Below are positions 38,966 through 48,395 of a stretch of DNA of 64,000 nt, in pieces. A program made the translations under genes and the position numbers. The notes beneath the pieces are model-generated. The model ran no database searches and was not told the origin of the DNA. It saw nothing but the letters and a program-made list of their open reading frames with translations. The number at the start of each line of letters is the position of its first letter. Within the stretch, counting starts at the first letter, position 1. The stretch is from Zoogloea sp. GTDB taxonomy: Bacteria; Pseudomonadota; Gammaproteobacteria; Burkholderiales; Rhodocyclaceae. The stretch is from contig NZ_JAQUVG010000004.1 in assembly GCF_028693495.1 (NCBI RefSeq), positions 1 through 64,000 of the forward strand. The letters run 5' to 3'.

Positions 38966-40957
38966 ATGAACCGGAACACCGGCCGCTGCCGCCTCATTCC
39001 TCTCACCGTCCCCCTCGCCCTGGCCTGCGCCTTTCCGGCACAGGCCGCGCCCACCCTGGCAGAAGTGGTCGTGACCGCACCGACCATGGACGCCCCTCTC
39101 ACCGTCACCACCGACCCCCGTGCGCCCCGGCAACCGGTACCCGCCCACGACGGGGCTGATTACCTGAAGAACATCGCCGGCTTCTCGGTGATCCGCAAGG
39201 GCGGCACCGACGGGGACCCGGTGTTCCGGGGTATGGCGGCCTCCCGGCTGGGGATCCTGCTGGACGGCGAGATGATCCTGGGCGGCTGCGGCAACCGGAT
39301 GGACCCCCCCACCGCCTACGTCTTCCCGGAAGCCTTCGACCGGATCACCGTGCTGAAGGGGCCTCAAACGGTAAAGTACGGGCCGGGCAACAGTGCCGGC
39401 GTGGTCCTCTTCGAGCGCAGCGCGAAAGTGCGCAAGGGCTTTGAAAGCAAGGTGGAAGCCAGCCTGCTGGGCGGCAGCTTCGGCCGCAACGACCAGGTTC
39501 TCCGCGCCGAACTCGGCAACGAGCGTTACTACGGGGAGCTCACCGGCACCCACTCCCACAGCCAGGACTACAAGGATGGATCCGGCCGCCGGGTGCATTC
39601 CTACTACGACCGCTGGAGCATCAGCGGCGCCGTCGGCCTGACCCCAGACCAGGACACCCGGATCGAACTGAGCTTCGCCAAGAGCGACGGGCAGGCTGCC
39701 TATGCCGACCGCAGCATGGACGGTACCCAGTTCGACCGGACCAACGTGGGCCTCAAGTTCGAGAAGAAGAATCTGAGCCCCCTGGTCGCCAAGGTGGAGG
39801 CACAGGTCTATCGCAACTACGTGGACCACGTGATGGACAACTACAGCCTGCGTCCGCTGAGCGGCATGCGGATGCTGAGCAATCCGGATCGGGAAACCAG
39901 GGGGGGCCGGATCGCCACCACCCTCGACCTCTCCCCCCGCAGCAGCCTGGAAACCGGTATCGACTTCCAGGAAAACGATCACACCCTGCGCCGTACCCTG
40001 ACGGCATCCCGGGTCGCCGACATGCGCTTTCAGCAATGGGGGATGTTCGGCGAACTGTCCCACGAGCTCAATGCCGCCCACCGCCTGATCGGGGGCGCCC
40101 GGATCGACTGGACTGAGGCAAAGGACGAGCGCAGTGGCCGGAGCACGTCGGGAGTGAGCGACAAGGACACCCTGAAAGCCGCCTTCCTGCGCTGGGAAAA
40201 TGCCTGGAATGCCGCGACCACCCTGTATGCGGGCGTCGGCCATAGCGAGCGGGCACCAGACTACTGGGAGCGCAGCAAATCCCCGGCGGCCACCTCCAGC
40301 ATGATGACCGGCAGTGCCAGCACCTTTCTGATCAAACCCGAAAAAACCAACCAGCTGGACACCGGGGTGATCTACGCTGCGGGCCCGGTGAAGGCCTCCC
40401 TGTCAGCCTTCTACGCCAAGCACCAGGATTTCATCCAGATCAACACGATCCGGAACGGCAGCTACCTGACCACCGGCGCCCTTAACATCGACGCCACCAC
40501 CTACGGCCTGGAAGCAGACGCCAGCTACCAGCTCACCCCCTTCTGGAAGACCTGGGGTACCCTGGCCTGGACCCACGGCGACAACGATACCAGCGGCAGG
40601 CCCCTGTCCCAGATCGCCCCGCTCGAAGGCCGCGTCGGCGCCGGCTACGACGACAAGACCTGGAGCGCCGGCGCCCTGCTCCGCCTCGTCCAGGGCCAGA
40701 AGCGGCTCGACCCGGGCAACGGGAACATCGTCGGCCAGGACATCGGCGCCTCCAGCGGCTTTGCCATCGTATCCCTCAATGCAGGCTACCGGCCCCGCAA
40801 GGGCACCCTTTTGACCGCGGGCGTGGACAACCTCTTCGACAAGACCTACGCCGAATTCATCAGCCGCAGCGGCGCAATGGTGGGCGGATTCACCCAGACC
40901 ACCCGGGTGAACGAACCAGGCCGGACCTTCTGGCTCAAGGCCAACCTGGCGTTCTGA
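38966..40957 (+). CDS. oprC: TonB-dependent copper receptor (OprC/NosA family)
   Basis: A 663-residue outer-membrane receptor. It has a signal peptide of about 28 residues (ACAFPAQA), TonB box-like EVVVTAP, plug domain (about 50-170) and a 22-strand barrel ending in the aromatic TFWLKANLAF. The plug motif GGCGNRMDPPTAYVFPE is the signature of OprC/NosA copper receptors. It imports Cu or a Cu complex, relevant to copper enzymes such as nitrous oxide reductase and cytochrome oxidase. The start is ATG 38966 after AAGGGAG. Confidence 0.9.
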   Translation: MNRNTGRCRLIPLTVPLALACAFPAQAAPTLAEVVVTAPTMDAPLTVTTDPRAPRQPVPAHDGADYLKNIAGFSVIRKGGTDGDPVFRGMAASRLGILLDGEMILGGCGNRMDPPTAYVFPEAFDRITVLKGPQTVKYGPGNSAGVVLFERSAKVRKGFESKVEASLLGGSFGRNDQVLRAELGNERYYGELTGTHSHSQDYKDGSGRRVHSYYDRWSISGAVGLTPDQDTRIELSFAKSDGQAAYADRSMDGTQFDRTNVGLKFEKKNLSPLVAKVEAQVYRNYVDHVMDNYSLRPLSGMRMLSNPDRETRGGRIATTLDLSPRSSLETGIDFQENDHTLRRTLTASRVADMRFQQWGMFGELSHELNAAHRLIGGARIDWTEAKDERSGRSTSGVSDKDTLKAAFLRWENAWNAATTLYAGVGHSERAPDYWERSKSPAATSSMMTGSASTFLIKPEKTNQLDTGVIYAAGPVKASLSAFYAKHQDFIQINTIRNGSYLTTGALNIDATTYGLEADASYQLTPFWKTWGTLAWTHGDNDTSGRPLSQIAPLEGRVGAGYDDKTWSAGALLRLVQGQKRLDPGNGNIVGQDIGASSGFAIVSLNAGYRPRKGTLLTAGVDNLFDKTYAEFISRSGAMVGGFTQTTRVNEPGRTFWLKANLAF

Positions 40958-40984
40958 GGCCGTCAATCCAGCGGCAGCCTGACC

Positions 40985-42061
40985 TCATGCGAGCAGGGCG
41001 ACCGCCTTGACCTGAACCACTACCGCCATCCCGGGTATCAGCCCCAGCTGATCCCGGGATTTCCTGGTGATGCGGGCAAGCAGGAGGCAGCCCCCCACGT
41101 CGAGGGTCACCAGGCAGTGGGCCGGATGGGCCGCCTCGGCGAAACCGCTGACCGTCCCGGCGAGACGGTTGAGAATGCTCGATGGCCCACCTCCCTCCAG
41201 CGCCAGACTCACGTCTCGCGCCGGAATCCGCACCAGCAGCATTTCACCGGGGGCACGCTGCTGGTGATTCACCCACAGGCAGCCGCCGGAAAAGGCCAGA
41301 CGGGTCAGGTGGTGAATTTCGTCGTGAGCCTCGACCCGCGTCTCCAGGAGCACCCCGGCATCTTCATCCCGGGTCAGGGACAGGTCGGTCCGGGCCAGGA
41401 TCTCCGCCACGGCGCCGCTGGCCGTCACCAGCCCCCGATCCAGCAACACCAGGTGGTCGGCCAGCCTGGCCACCTCCTCGCGGGAGTGGCTCACGTACAG
41501 CACGGGGATCTCCAGCTCCCGGTGCAGCCCCTCCAGGTAGGGCAGGATTTCCTGCTTGCGGGCCGCATCCAGGGCCGCCAGGGGCTCATCCATCAGCAAC
41601 AGGCGGGGACTCGTCAGCAGGGCGCGGGCAATCGCCACCCTTTGCCGCTCCCCACCCGACAGGCGCTCCGGTCCCCGTTCAAGAAGATGCCCGATGCCCA
41701 GTAGGCTCATGGCCACATCCCAGCCCACCCGCCGCTCGGCAGGCGGGATCCGGCGGAGTCCGAATTCCAGATTCGCCCTCACGGAGAGGTGGGGAAACAG
41801 GCTCGGCTCCTGGAAGACATAGCCCAGGGGCCGGCGATGCACCGGAAGGAAGACCCGGCGGGCATCGTCCTGCCAGCACTCTCCGTTCACCTCCACCCGC
41901 CCCTGGCCGCGGGCCAGTCCTGCCACGCAGCGCAGCAGCGTGGTCTTGCCAGAACCCGATGGGCCGAACAGCGCCGTCACACCCCGCCCGGGCAGGGTCA
42001 GGTCCGCATGAAGGTTGAAATCGGTCAGCGGCAAGTCCAGAGCCAGGCGCAGCACGCTCAT
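40985..42061 (-). CDS. modC: molybdate ABC transporter ATPase
   Basis: A 358-residue ATPase with Walker [13 protein letters not shown] (about 33-44), signature LSGGERQR, Walker [13 protein letters not shown] and a C-terminal TOBE/Mop domain (about 290-355, [23 protein letters not shown]). It energises molybdate uptake. Its ATG overlaps the modB stop. The gene converges on oprC with 27 bases between stops. Confidence 0.95.
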   Translation of the reverse strand: MSVLRLALDLPLTDFNLHADLTLPGRGVTALFGPSGSGKTTLLRCVAGLARGQGRVEVNGECWQDDARRVFLPVHRRPLGYVFQEPSLFPHLSVRANLEFGLRRIPPAERRVGWDVAMSLLGIGHLLERGPERLSGGERQRVAIARALLTSPRLLLMDEPLAALDAARKQEILPYLEGLHRELEIPVLYVSHSREEVARLADHLVLLDRGLVTASGAVAEILARTDLSLTRDEDAGVLLETRVEAHDEIHHLTRLAFSGGCLWVNHQQRAPGEMLLVRIPARDVSLALEGGGPSSILNRLAGTVSGFAEAAHPAHCLVTLDVGGCLLLARITRKSRDQLGLIPGMAVVVQVKAVALLA

Positions 42062-42747
42062 CGGGGGCCGCCCCCCCAGAAGCTGCGGGCACCGCCCACG
42101 CTGTACAACATCAGCAGCACCAGAAAGGAAAACACCAGGAGCACCCCTGCCAGGCCATGGGCGCTGGCGTAGTCCATGGCCTCCACGTGATTGTAGATCT
42201 GCATGGACACCACCCGGGTCTCACCCGGCACGTTGCCGCCGATCATCAGCACCACCCCGAACTCGCCGACCGTATGGGCAAAGCCCAGGATGGCAGCCGT
42301 GACGAAGCCCGGTCGCGCCAGCGGCAGGGTCACATGAACGAAACGATCCCAGGGAGAAGCCCTCAGGGTGGCAGCCACTTCCAGCGGCCGCTCCCCGATT
42401 GCCATGAAGGCATTCTGCAGGGGCTGAACGACGAAGGGCAGGGAATACACCACCGATGCCAGCACCAGCCCCGGAAAGGTGAAGGGCAGGCGTGCCAGGC
42501 CCATCGCCTCGACGAACTGCCCCACCGGTCCCTGCGGCCCCAGAAGCACCAGCAGGTAGAACCCCAGCACGGTGGGAGGCAGCACGATGGGCAAGGCCAC
42601 CACTGCCCCGACCACGCCCCGCAGCGGCGAGCGCGTGCGGGCCAGCCACAGGGCAATGGGCGTCCCCACCACCAGTAACAGGCCGGTGACGGTACTCGCC
42701 AGCTCCAGGGTCAGGCGGATCGCCGCCCAGTCTTCAGCGCTCAGCAT
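42058..42747 (-). CDS. modB: molybdate ABC transporter permease
   Basis: A 229-residue inner-membrane permease with about five TM helices and the EAA-type motif [25 protein letters not shown]. The pathway [16 protein letters not shown] is typical of ModB. It starts four bases after modA and overlaps modC, so modABC is one transcript. Confidence 0.95.
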   Translation of the reverse strand: MLSAEDWAAIRLTLELASTVTGLLLVVGTPIALWLARTRSPLRGVVGAVVALPIVLPPTVLGFYLLVLLGPQGPVGQFVEAMGLARLPFTFPGLVLASVVYSLPFVVQPLQNAFMAIGERPLEVAATLRASPWDRFVHVTLPLARPGFVTAAILGFAHTVGEFGVVLMIGGNVPGETRVVSMQIYNHVEAMDYASAHGLAGVLLVFSFLVLLMLYSVGGARSFWGGGPR

Positions 42748-42751
42748 GCCC

Positions 42752-43507
42752 TCAGATCTCGTAGCCGTAGCTGCGGATCACCGTGACCGCGCTCCGGGAT
42801 CTGAGATAGGCCGCCAGCGCTTCCACGGCGGGGACGCCCTGCCCTTTCTTCAGGATGACTGCATCCTGGCGGATCGGGGTGTAGTGGCGGGACGGCACCA
42901 GCCAGTAGGACCCCTCGATCCGCTGACCGTCCTTGTGCACCTGGGAGTAGGCCACGAAGCCCAGCTCCGCATTGCCCGAGGCTACGAACTGAAAAGCCTG
43001 GGTGATGCTCTCGCCCATCACGATCCGGGCCTGCAGGGCATCGGATAGACCGAGGGCCTTCAGGGTCTCGCTGGCCGCAAGACCGTAAGGGGCCAGACGC
43101 GGGTTGGCCATGGACAGGCGCTCGAACCGGCCGCTCCTGAGGACGGCGCCGGCGTCATCCACATAGCCCGGTTTGGGCGACCACAGGACCAGCTTGCCGA
43201 TGGCGTAGGTAAACGAGCTCCCGGGGACACCCTCCCCTTCCCTCAGGAGCCTGGCCGGGGTTTCATCGTCGGCCGCCAGCAGCAGCAGGAACGGGGCACC
43301 CGCCTTGATCTGGGCGTAAAACTTGCCGGTGGAACCGAAGATCAGCTGGACCTTGTGACCGCTGGCCTTCTCGAAATCGGCAGCAATCTTCTGCATGGGG
43401 GCGGTGAAGTTGGCCGCAACCGCAACTGAAATCTCGTCTGCACGGGCCGGGAAGACAGCCCCCATGCACGAGACCAGGATGGCAAGGCGGTGAAAGCTAG
43501 CAGTCAT
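42752..43507 (-). CDS. modA: molybdate-binding periplasmic protein
   Basis: A 251-residue binding protein with a signal peptide of about 23 residues (PARA|DEISVAVAANF). Ligand-site elements are AANFTAPMQKIAADFEKASGH, FGSTGKFYAQIKAGAPF and the late FVAYSQVHKDG. It captures molybdate or tungstate for ModBC. A degenerate Mop-domain gene fragment lies just upstream on the same strand. Confidence 0.94.
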   Translation of the reverse strand: MTASFHRLAILVSCMGAVFPARADEISVAVAANFTAPMQKIAADFEKASGHKVQLIFGSTGKFYAQIKAGAPFLLLLAADDETPARLLREGEGVPGSSFTYAIGKLVLWSPKPGYVDDAGAVLRSGRFERLSMANPRLAPYGLAASETLKALGLSDALQARIVMGESITQAFQFVASGNAELGFVAYSQVHKDGQRIEGSYWLVPSRHYTPIRQDAVILKKGQGVPAVEALAAYLRSRSAVTVIRSYGYEI

Positions 43508-43532
43508 GGGGAAACTCCGGACAAGGAGGAAT

Positions 43533-43741
43533 TCAATCGAAGACAGCGAGGATCACCGCGCTGGCCCGGGCGCCAATGACGAGCCCAAGGCCTCCGATGT
43601 TCTCGAGGGTCTCCACCGCGGTCAGGCGCGACTACCGGGAAGCAGGAGGGTCACTTCCAGGGACTCCGGCCCCGGATGGATGGCCGCAAGCTGCCCCCAG
43701 TCATGGACAACCTGTAGACAGCAATATATAACGCCAGGCAC
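43533..43741 (-). pseudogene. frameshifted Mop (molbindin/ModE C-terminal) domain remnant
   Basis: Two minus-strand frames together read like a molybdate-binding Mop domain. Frame one gives IHPGPESLEVTLLLPGSR and then a stop at 43622. The frame that continues gives RLTAVETLENIGGLGLVIGA and ends ASAVILAVFD at 43533. The joint is at about 43624-43630, and five or six residues are missing near the end compared with the usual domain. The piece sits 25 bases upstream of modA. It may be the tail of a lost ModE or a dead molbindin gene. It is not in the ORF track; the plus-strand ORF 43506-43823 is its shadow. Confidence 0.65.
43711..43734 (-). promoter_or_regulatory. ModE-box-like element upstream of modA
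   Basis: On the minus strand GCGTTATATATTGCTGTCTA followed by CAGG resembles the ModE operator of E. coli modA (CGTTATAT, spacer, CTACATAACG) in its left half and in CTACA. It lies about 205 bases before the modA start. If it still works, a ModE protein is encoded elsewhere. Confidence 0.45.
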
Positions 43742-43977
43742 TGTACGCCATCCGCTTTACCGTCACCACGCCCTCGGGCGTCCCCTTTGGCAGGGCCAAA
43801 AAAGTCAACGCAAATCGCCATAAGTCCGTAGAATCATGCAACCGTACGCAAGCCAATCAGCGTACCGGTCTCTAATCCATCTAGTTTCGATCTCGCTGAT
43901 CGACAACTAATCGTTGCGTCCGCCCCGATTGGTGCCGCTTTCCCAGCGGTCAGGCCGTCGCAGGAGCATCACTGCCC
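43742..43977 (+). promoter_or_regulatory. long AT-richer leader/promoter region of rhlE
   Basis: No gene is seen here. The stretch is AT-richer than neighbouring genes and holds an inverted repeat ACCGTACGC/GCGTACCGGT at 43841-43869 and CTAATC-type repeats before the rhlE ribosome binding site CAGGAG. Long structured leaders are common for cold-inducible helicase genes; that role is only inferred. Confidence 0.35.
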
Positions 43978-45795
43978 ATGAGTCAAGACAATTCCGCAGC
44001 CCAGGCTGCGGTCGCGATCACTTTTGCCGACCTTGCCCTCGGCGAGCCCATCCAGAAAGCCATCGCCGAAACCGGCTACACCCGCCCCACCCCGATCCAG
44101 GCCCAGGCCATTCCCCTCGTGCTGGCGGGTGGCGACCTGATGGCCGCAGCCCAGACCGGTACCGGCAAAACGGCAGGCTTCACCCTGCCGATCCTGCATA
44201 TCCTCTCTGAAGAGCACGCCCACAACCAGAAGCCTGGCCGGCCCCGCTGCCTGATCCTGACCCCCACCCGGGAACTCGCCGCCCAGGTGGAAGAGTCGGT
44301 GCAGACCTATGGAAAACATCTGCCCCTGACCTCGATGGTCATGTTCGGTGGCGTGGCCCTCAACCCCCAGATCACCAAGCTCAAGAAGAAGCTTGACATC
44401 CTCGTGGCCACCCCTGGCCGCCTGCTGGATCACTGCAACCAGGGCAATGTGGACCTCTCCGGTGTCGAAATCCTGGTGCTGGACGAAGCCGACCGCATGC
44501 TGGACATGGGCTTCATCCGCGACATCAAGAAAATCCTCGCCCTGCTGCCCAAGGCCCGGCAGAACCTGCTGTTCTCGGCGACCTTCTCCGACGAGATCAA
44601 GACCCTGGCCGACGGCCTGCTGCACAACCCGGGCTACGTGGAAGTGGCCAAGCGCAATACCGCATCCGAGCTGGTCCAGCAGTCGGTCCATCTCTGTCCG
44701 CAGAAACAGAAACGCGAACTGCTGGCCTTCCTGATCCAGAAACACCAATGGTTCCAGGTCCTGGTGTTCACCCGCACCAAGCATGGCGCCAACAAGCTCT
44801 CGGAGTACCTGGGCAAGCAGGGGATTCCCTCCGCGGCCATCCATGGCAACAAGAGCCAGTCGGCGCGCACCCGCGCCCTCGCCGACTTCAAGGATGCCAA
44901 GCTGCAGGTACTGGTGGCCACCGATATCGCCGCGCGCGGTCTGGATATCGATCAGCTGCCCCAGGTGGTCAACTTCGAATTGCCGAATGTCTCCGAAGAC
45001 TACGTACACCGCATTGGCCGTACCGGCCGGGCCGGCGCCACAGGTGCTGCAGTATCCCTGGTAGACAAGGATGAACTCCCCCTGTTGAAGGACATCGAGC
45101 GCCTGATGAAGCGGCTCATCGACAAGGTGGATGTCCCTGATTTCGTGCCCTCCGCAACCCCTCCCGAATCCGACGAGCGCCCTCCGCGGGAAGCCCGTGG
45201 CTCCCATGACGGCCAGCGCGGCCGCCACGGCGAGCGCCGCAACAAGGGCCAGGGTGACCATCAGAAACAGGATGCCAAACCCGCCCAGAGGCAGGGTGGT
45301 CCGCGTAACGAAGCGGGCCAGGCTCAGCAGCCCGGTCAGGGGCGCAGGCCCCAAGGCGGCGACCGGCCCCAGGGTGGCCAGGGCCCGCAGCAGCCCCGTC
45401 CGCCGCGCGGAGAGGGCCCTCGCCAGGAGGGTGCCCGCCGCGACGGACAACGTCCGGGACGTCCGGGCGGCGGACAACGTCAGGAACTCCCTCCCCGGGG
45501 TAACCGCCAAGCCGAATCCCGTCCGGTGGACGACGATTTCGGCAACCGGGTGGACTACAAGCCCAAGACCCGTTCCGAATACCGGGACCCGGAGGCCGCC
45601 TTCAACCGCGTCCGCTATGGCGAAGGCCGGGACCGGGGCAACGTGGCACCCCGGGGCAATCCGAACCGGGGCGCCCCAGCCCTGCTCGAAGAAAGCACCC
45701 GTTCCGCAGTCACACTGACGGGTCGCAAACCCGGCGATGCGAAGCCTCCAGTCCCAGCAGCAGGCACCCCTCGCCGGGGCGACAGCAACCGTTGA
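43978..45795 (+). CDS. rhlE: DEAD-box RNA helicase RhlE-like
   Basis: A 605-residue helicase. The Q motif is at about 36, motif [10 protein letters not shown], Ia PTRELAAQ, Ib [27 protein letters not shown] and [13 protein letters not shown]. Motif VI is [10 protein letters not shown]. The last 200 residues are a disordered Arg/Gly/Gln-rich tail ([20 protein letters not shown]) expected to bind RNA and favour ribosome or degradosome interactions. It may help cold growth and ribosome maturation. Its stop overlaps the putative start of the cytochrome gene. Confidence 0.94.
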   Translation: MSQDNSAAQAAVAITFADLALGEPIQKAIAETGYTRPTPIQAQAIPLVLAGGDLMAAAQTGTGKTAGFTLPILHILSEEHAHNQKPGRPRCLILTPTRELAAQVEESVQTYGKHLPLTSMVMFGGVALNPQITKLKKKLDILVATPGRLLDHCNQGNVDLSGVEILVLDEADRMLDMGFIRDIKKILALLPKARQNLLFSATFSDEIKTLADGLLHNPGYVEVAKRNTASELVQQSVHLCPQKQKRELLAFLIQKHQWFQVLVFTRTKHGANKLSEYLGKQGIPSAAIHGNKSQSARTRALADFKDAKLQVLVATDIAARGLDIDQLPQVVNFELPNVSEDYVHRIGRTGRAGATGAAVSLVDKDELPLLKDIERLMKRLIDKVDVPDFVPSATPPESDERPPREARGSHDGQRGRHGERRNKGQGDHQKQDAKPAQRQGGPRNEAGQAQQPGQGRRPQGGDRPQGGQGPQQPRPPRGEGPRQEGARRDGQRPGRPGGGQRQELPPRGNRQAESRPVDDDFGNRVDYKPKTRSEYRDPEAAFNRVRYGEGRDRGNVAPRGNPNRGAPALLEESTRSAVTLTGRKPGDAKPPVPAAGTPRRGDSNR

Positions 45796-46265
45796 TCAAT
45801 CTTGGGCTGCAGGGCTTCAGCCGGAATGCCCTGTTGAAAATCGGTGTCTGGATTGGCCAGGGGCGGTCAGCACACTGTCTTTTCCTGCTCCTTGGCCTGA
45901 GCCTGACGCAGCTCCTCCAGGCGGAAGAATCTGCCACCGGGGAGCACGTCTATCAGGAGGTGTGCAGCACCTGCCATGGCCAGAACGTGCCCAGGGCACC
46001 CCAGTTGAACAACCGGAAACACTGGGCGCCCCTGCTGCGGGAAGGTCAGGCAGTGCTCACCTCCCACGGGTGGGTTGGCGTCAGGGGGATGCCGGCCCGG
46101 GGCGGGAAGCCCGATCTGAGCCTGGTCGCCTTTTCCAGAGCCGTGGCCTACATGGCCCGCTCCGCGGGGGGGCACTGGCCGGATCCGGATGCCGCCATGC
46201 TCGCGCAGATCGAGAAGGAAGTCGCAAAACGGGAAGCGGCTCGCCGAAAACGGATGGCGCGCTGA
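45792..46265 (+). CDS. c-type cytochrome (cytochrome c5-like)
   Basis: A frame of up to 157 residues with one haem site CSTCH, then [12 protein letters not shown] and a likely methionine ligand in [11 protein letters not shown] hydrophobic stretch ([16 protein letters not shown]) before AEES serves as the export signal. The start is unclear: no ATG precedes the signal region, and the TTG at 45792 overlaps the rhlE stop, with further TTG options inside. A periplasmic electron carrier is likely. A terminator follows. Confidence 0.82.
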   Translation: MINLGLQGFSRNALLKIGVWIGQGRSAHCLFLLLGLSLTQLLQAEESATGEHVYQEVCSTCHGQNVPRAPQLNNRKHWAPLLREGQAVLTSHGWVGVRGMPARGGKPDLSLVAFSRAVAYMARSAGGHWPDPDAAMLAQIEKEVAKREAARRKRMAR

Positions 46266-46274
46266 ATCCCACAC

Positions 46275-46299
46275 ACGGCACCCAGGCGGTGCCGTTTTT
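46275..46299 (+). terminator. terminator after the cytochrome gene
   Basis: ACGGCACC/GGTGCCGT, an eight-base-pair stem with a five-base loop, is followed by a T run ten bases after the cytochrome stop. Confidence 0.8.
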
Positions 46300-46541
46300 C
46301 ATGGGCGATCGCAGCGGTGGCGTACTCCAGGGCCCAGAAAAGAGGCTCCAGCCCGGTGAGGTCGAGGACCTTGCGCTTGCAGACAGCACGACTGCGGTCC
46401 CCTCACCACACCCCAGGAGGATGGGCGCCAGGCACTCGCGCCCCCTGGCTTCCCCGCCCGGCGCCGAAGAAAGGCACAATGCTAGGACAGGGTCCGTGCA
46501 ACGCACCCCACGACGATTTGACCTTCTCCGGAGGAAAGCCC

Positions 46542-47444
46542 ATGCCCATGCGTCCCCAATTGTTTATCGCAGCATTGACCGCCGCCGGCCTGCTCACCGT
46601 TCAGCCCACCTGCGCCCAGGAATCCCCGACCCTGGCCAAGATCAAGTCCTCCGGGACCATCTCGCTGGGCCACCGGGAATCCTCCATCCCCTTCTCCTAC
46701 TACGACGACAAGCAACAGGTCATTGGCTACAGCCAGGAGCTCATGCTCAAGGTGGTGGACGCGGTCAAGGCCGAACTCAAGCTCCCCACCCTTGCCGTCA
46801 GGCTCACCCCCGTCACCTCCCAGAACCGGGTTCCCCTGATCCAGAACGGCACCGTCGACATCGAGTGTGGCTCCACCACCCACAACGCCGAGCGGGCCCG
46901 CCAGGCAGCTTTCTCCAACACCCTCTTTATCATCGGGACACGCCTGATGACCCGCAAGGATTCCGGCATCAAGGACTTCTCCGACCTGGCCGGCAAAAAC
47001 GTCGTCACCACTGCCGGTACCACTTCCGAACGGCTGATCCGCAAGATGAACGAGGACAAGAATCTCGGCATGCGCATCATCTCCGCCAAGGACCACGGGG
47101 AGTCCTTCCTGACCCTGGAAACCGGACGGGCCGTTGCCTTCATGATGGATGACGCGCTCCTTTACGGCGAACTGGCCAAGGCCAAACGCCCGGCAGACTG
47201 GGCCATCACCGGCACCCCCCAGAGCTACGAAGCCTACGGCTGCATGATGCGCAAGGATGACCCCGGCTTCAAGAAACTGGTGGACTCCGCCCTCGCCAGA
47301 GCCATGACCTCCGGCGAGGCCGAAGCCATCTACAAAAAGTGGTTCACCCAGCCCATCCCCCCCAAGGGCCTCAACCTCAACTTTCCTCTCTCTGAAGCCA
47401 TGCAGAAGCTCTACAAGGCTCCCAACGACAAACCCCTGGATTGA
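46542..47444 (+). CDS. gltI: amino acid ABC transporter binding protein (GltI-like)
   Basis: A 300-residue periplasmic binding protein with a signal peptide ending near residue 25 (PTCA|QESP). The family-3 solute-binding core matches glutamate/aspartate binders: ISLGHRESSIPFSYYDD, IGYSQEL, DIECGSTTHNAERARQ and TTAGTTSERLIRKMNE. The start is ATG 46542 after GGAGGAAAGCC. It is probably the missing partner of gltJKL located 26 kb away, and it sits directly before an asparaginase gene, suggesting uptake and use of Asp/Asn/Glu. Confidence 0.88.
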   Translation: MPMRPQLFIAALTAAGLLTVQPTCAQESPTLAKIKSSGTISLGHRESSIPFSYYDDKQQVIGYSQELMLKVVDAVKAELKLPTLAVRLTPVTSQNRVPLIQNGTVDIECGSTTHNAERARQAAFSNTLFIIGTRLMTRKDSGIKDFSDLAGKNVVTTAGTTSERLIRKMNEDKNLGMRIISAKDHGESFLTLETGRAVAFMMDDALLYGELAKAKRPADWAITGTPQSYEAYGCMMRKDDPGFKKLVDSALARAMTSGEAEAIYKKWFTQPIPPKGLNLNFPLSEAMQKLYKAPNDKPLD

Positions 47445-47462
47445 CCCTGGCACACCTCCTCC

Positions 47463-48392
47463 ATGCTCCAGATCCTGGCCACCGGCGGAACGATCGCCGG
47501 GGAAACTGACCTTGCCAGCGGCAGTCGTCGTTACCAGGCGGGCGTGCGCACGGTAGAGCGCCTCCTGGACAACGTGCCGGAGCTGACCCGGGTGGCGTCG
47601 ATACGCGCCGAACAGGTCATGGCCCTCGACAGCAAGGACATGCACCCCTCCGACTGGATCCGCCTGCGCGGGGCGATCCGCCGGGCCGAGGCAGATCCGG
47701 CAATCAGCGGCATCGTGGTCCTCCACGGTACCGACACGCTGGAGGAAACCGCCTGGTATCTCCACCTCACCACCTCAGGACGCACTCCCCTGGTCCTTAC
47801 CGGTGCCATGCATCCGGCAGATCACCCGGAGGCGGACGGCCCCGCCAACCTGCTCGCGGCCGCTCAGCTGGCTGCGGCCACGGCGGCGCAAGGCAAAGGG
47901 GTACTGATTGTCCTGCATGGTCAAATTCACGGGGCCCGCATGCTGAGCAAGGTCCGGACGACGGGCCTGGACGCTTTCGGGTCTTCCGGAGCCTGGCAAC
48001 AGGCCCGGCCGGCCGGGCAGTTCGCCCATCTGGATACGCCGGCACTCCCCCCGGTGGCCATTCTGCCCGGCTACGCCGGGGCCCCTCCGGAACTGATCGA
48101 AAGCTGTCTGGCAACCGGGCATCGCGGCCTGGTACTGGCCCTCACCGGCCACGGCAGCGTACCCGCGACCTGGCTGCCGGCCTTGCGTCAAGCCCGCCAT
48201 CAGGGCGTTGCAATCCTGCGGGCCAGCCGCTGCACCGGGCCGGTCATCCGCAACGCGAACGCGGACGATGACGGCGAAGGCTGGCTGACAGCGGGAGACC
48301 TGCCTCCGCCCAAGGCCCGGATCGCGCTGATGCTCGCCCTGGCCGCCGGCTGGTCCCACGACCGGATGGCCCTCGAGCTCCCCACCCTGTAA
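47463..48392 (+). CDS. asparaginase
   Basis: A 309-residue asparaginase/glutaminase family protein with both threonine motifs: ILATGGTIAG at residues 4-13 and GIVVLHGTDTLEETAWYL at about 80-97. No signal peptide precedes the core, so it acts in the cytosol, hydrolysing asparagine to aspartate and ammonia. It starts 18 bases after gltI and is likely cotranscribed. It converges on the KefC-type gene with three bases between stops. Confidence 0.9.
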   Translation: MLQILATGGTIAGETDLASGSRRYQAGVRTVERLLDNVPELTRVASIRAEQVMALDSKDMHPSDWIRLRGAIRRAEADPAISGIVVLHGTDTLEETAWYLHLTTSGRTPLVLTGAMHPADHPEADGPANLLAAAQLAAATAAQGKGVLIVLHGQIHGARMLSKVRTTGLDAFGSSGAWQQARPAGQFAHLDTPALPPVAILPGYAGAPPELIESCLATGHRGLVLALTGHGSVPATWLPALRQARHQGVAILRASRCTGPVIRNANADDDGEGWLTAGDLPPPKARIALMLALAAGWSHDRMALELPTL

Positions 48393-48395
48393 GGC

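Noticed and set aside
43506-43823. A 105-codon plus-strand ORF upstream of rhlE
   Set aside because: It is the opposite strand of the Mop-domain remnant and modA leader and resembles no protein.
45241-45500. Apparent DNA repeat in the 3' part of rhlE
   Set aside because: The repetition comes from codons of the disordered RG/Q-rich tail and is not a separate repeat or CRISPR array.
45131-45718. A 195-codon ORF within rhlE
   Set aside because: It is an out-of-frame reading of the repetitive Arg/Gly/Gln tail of the helicase.
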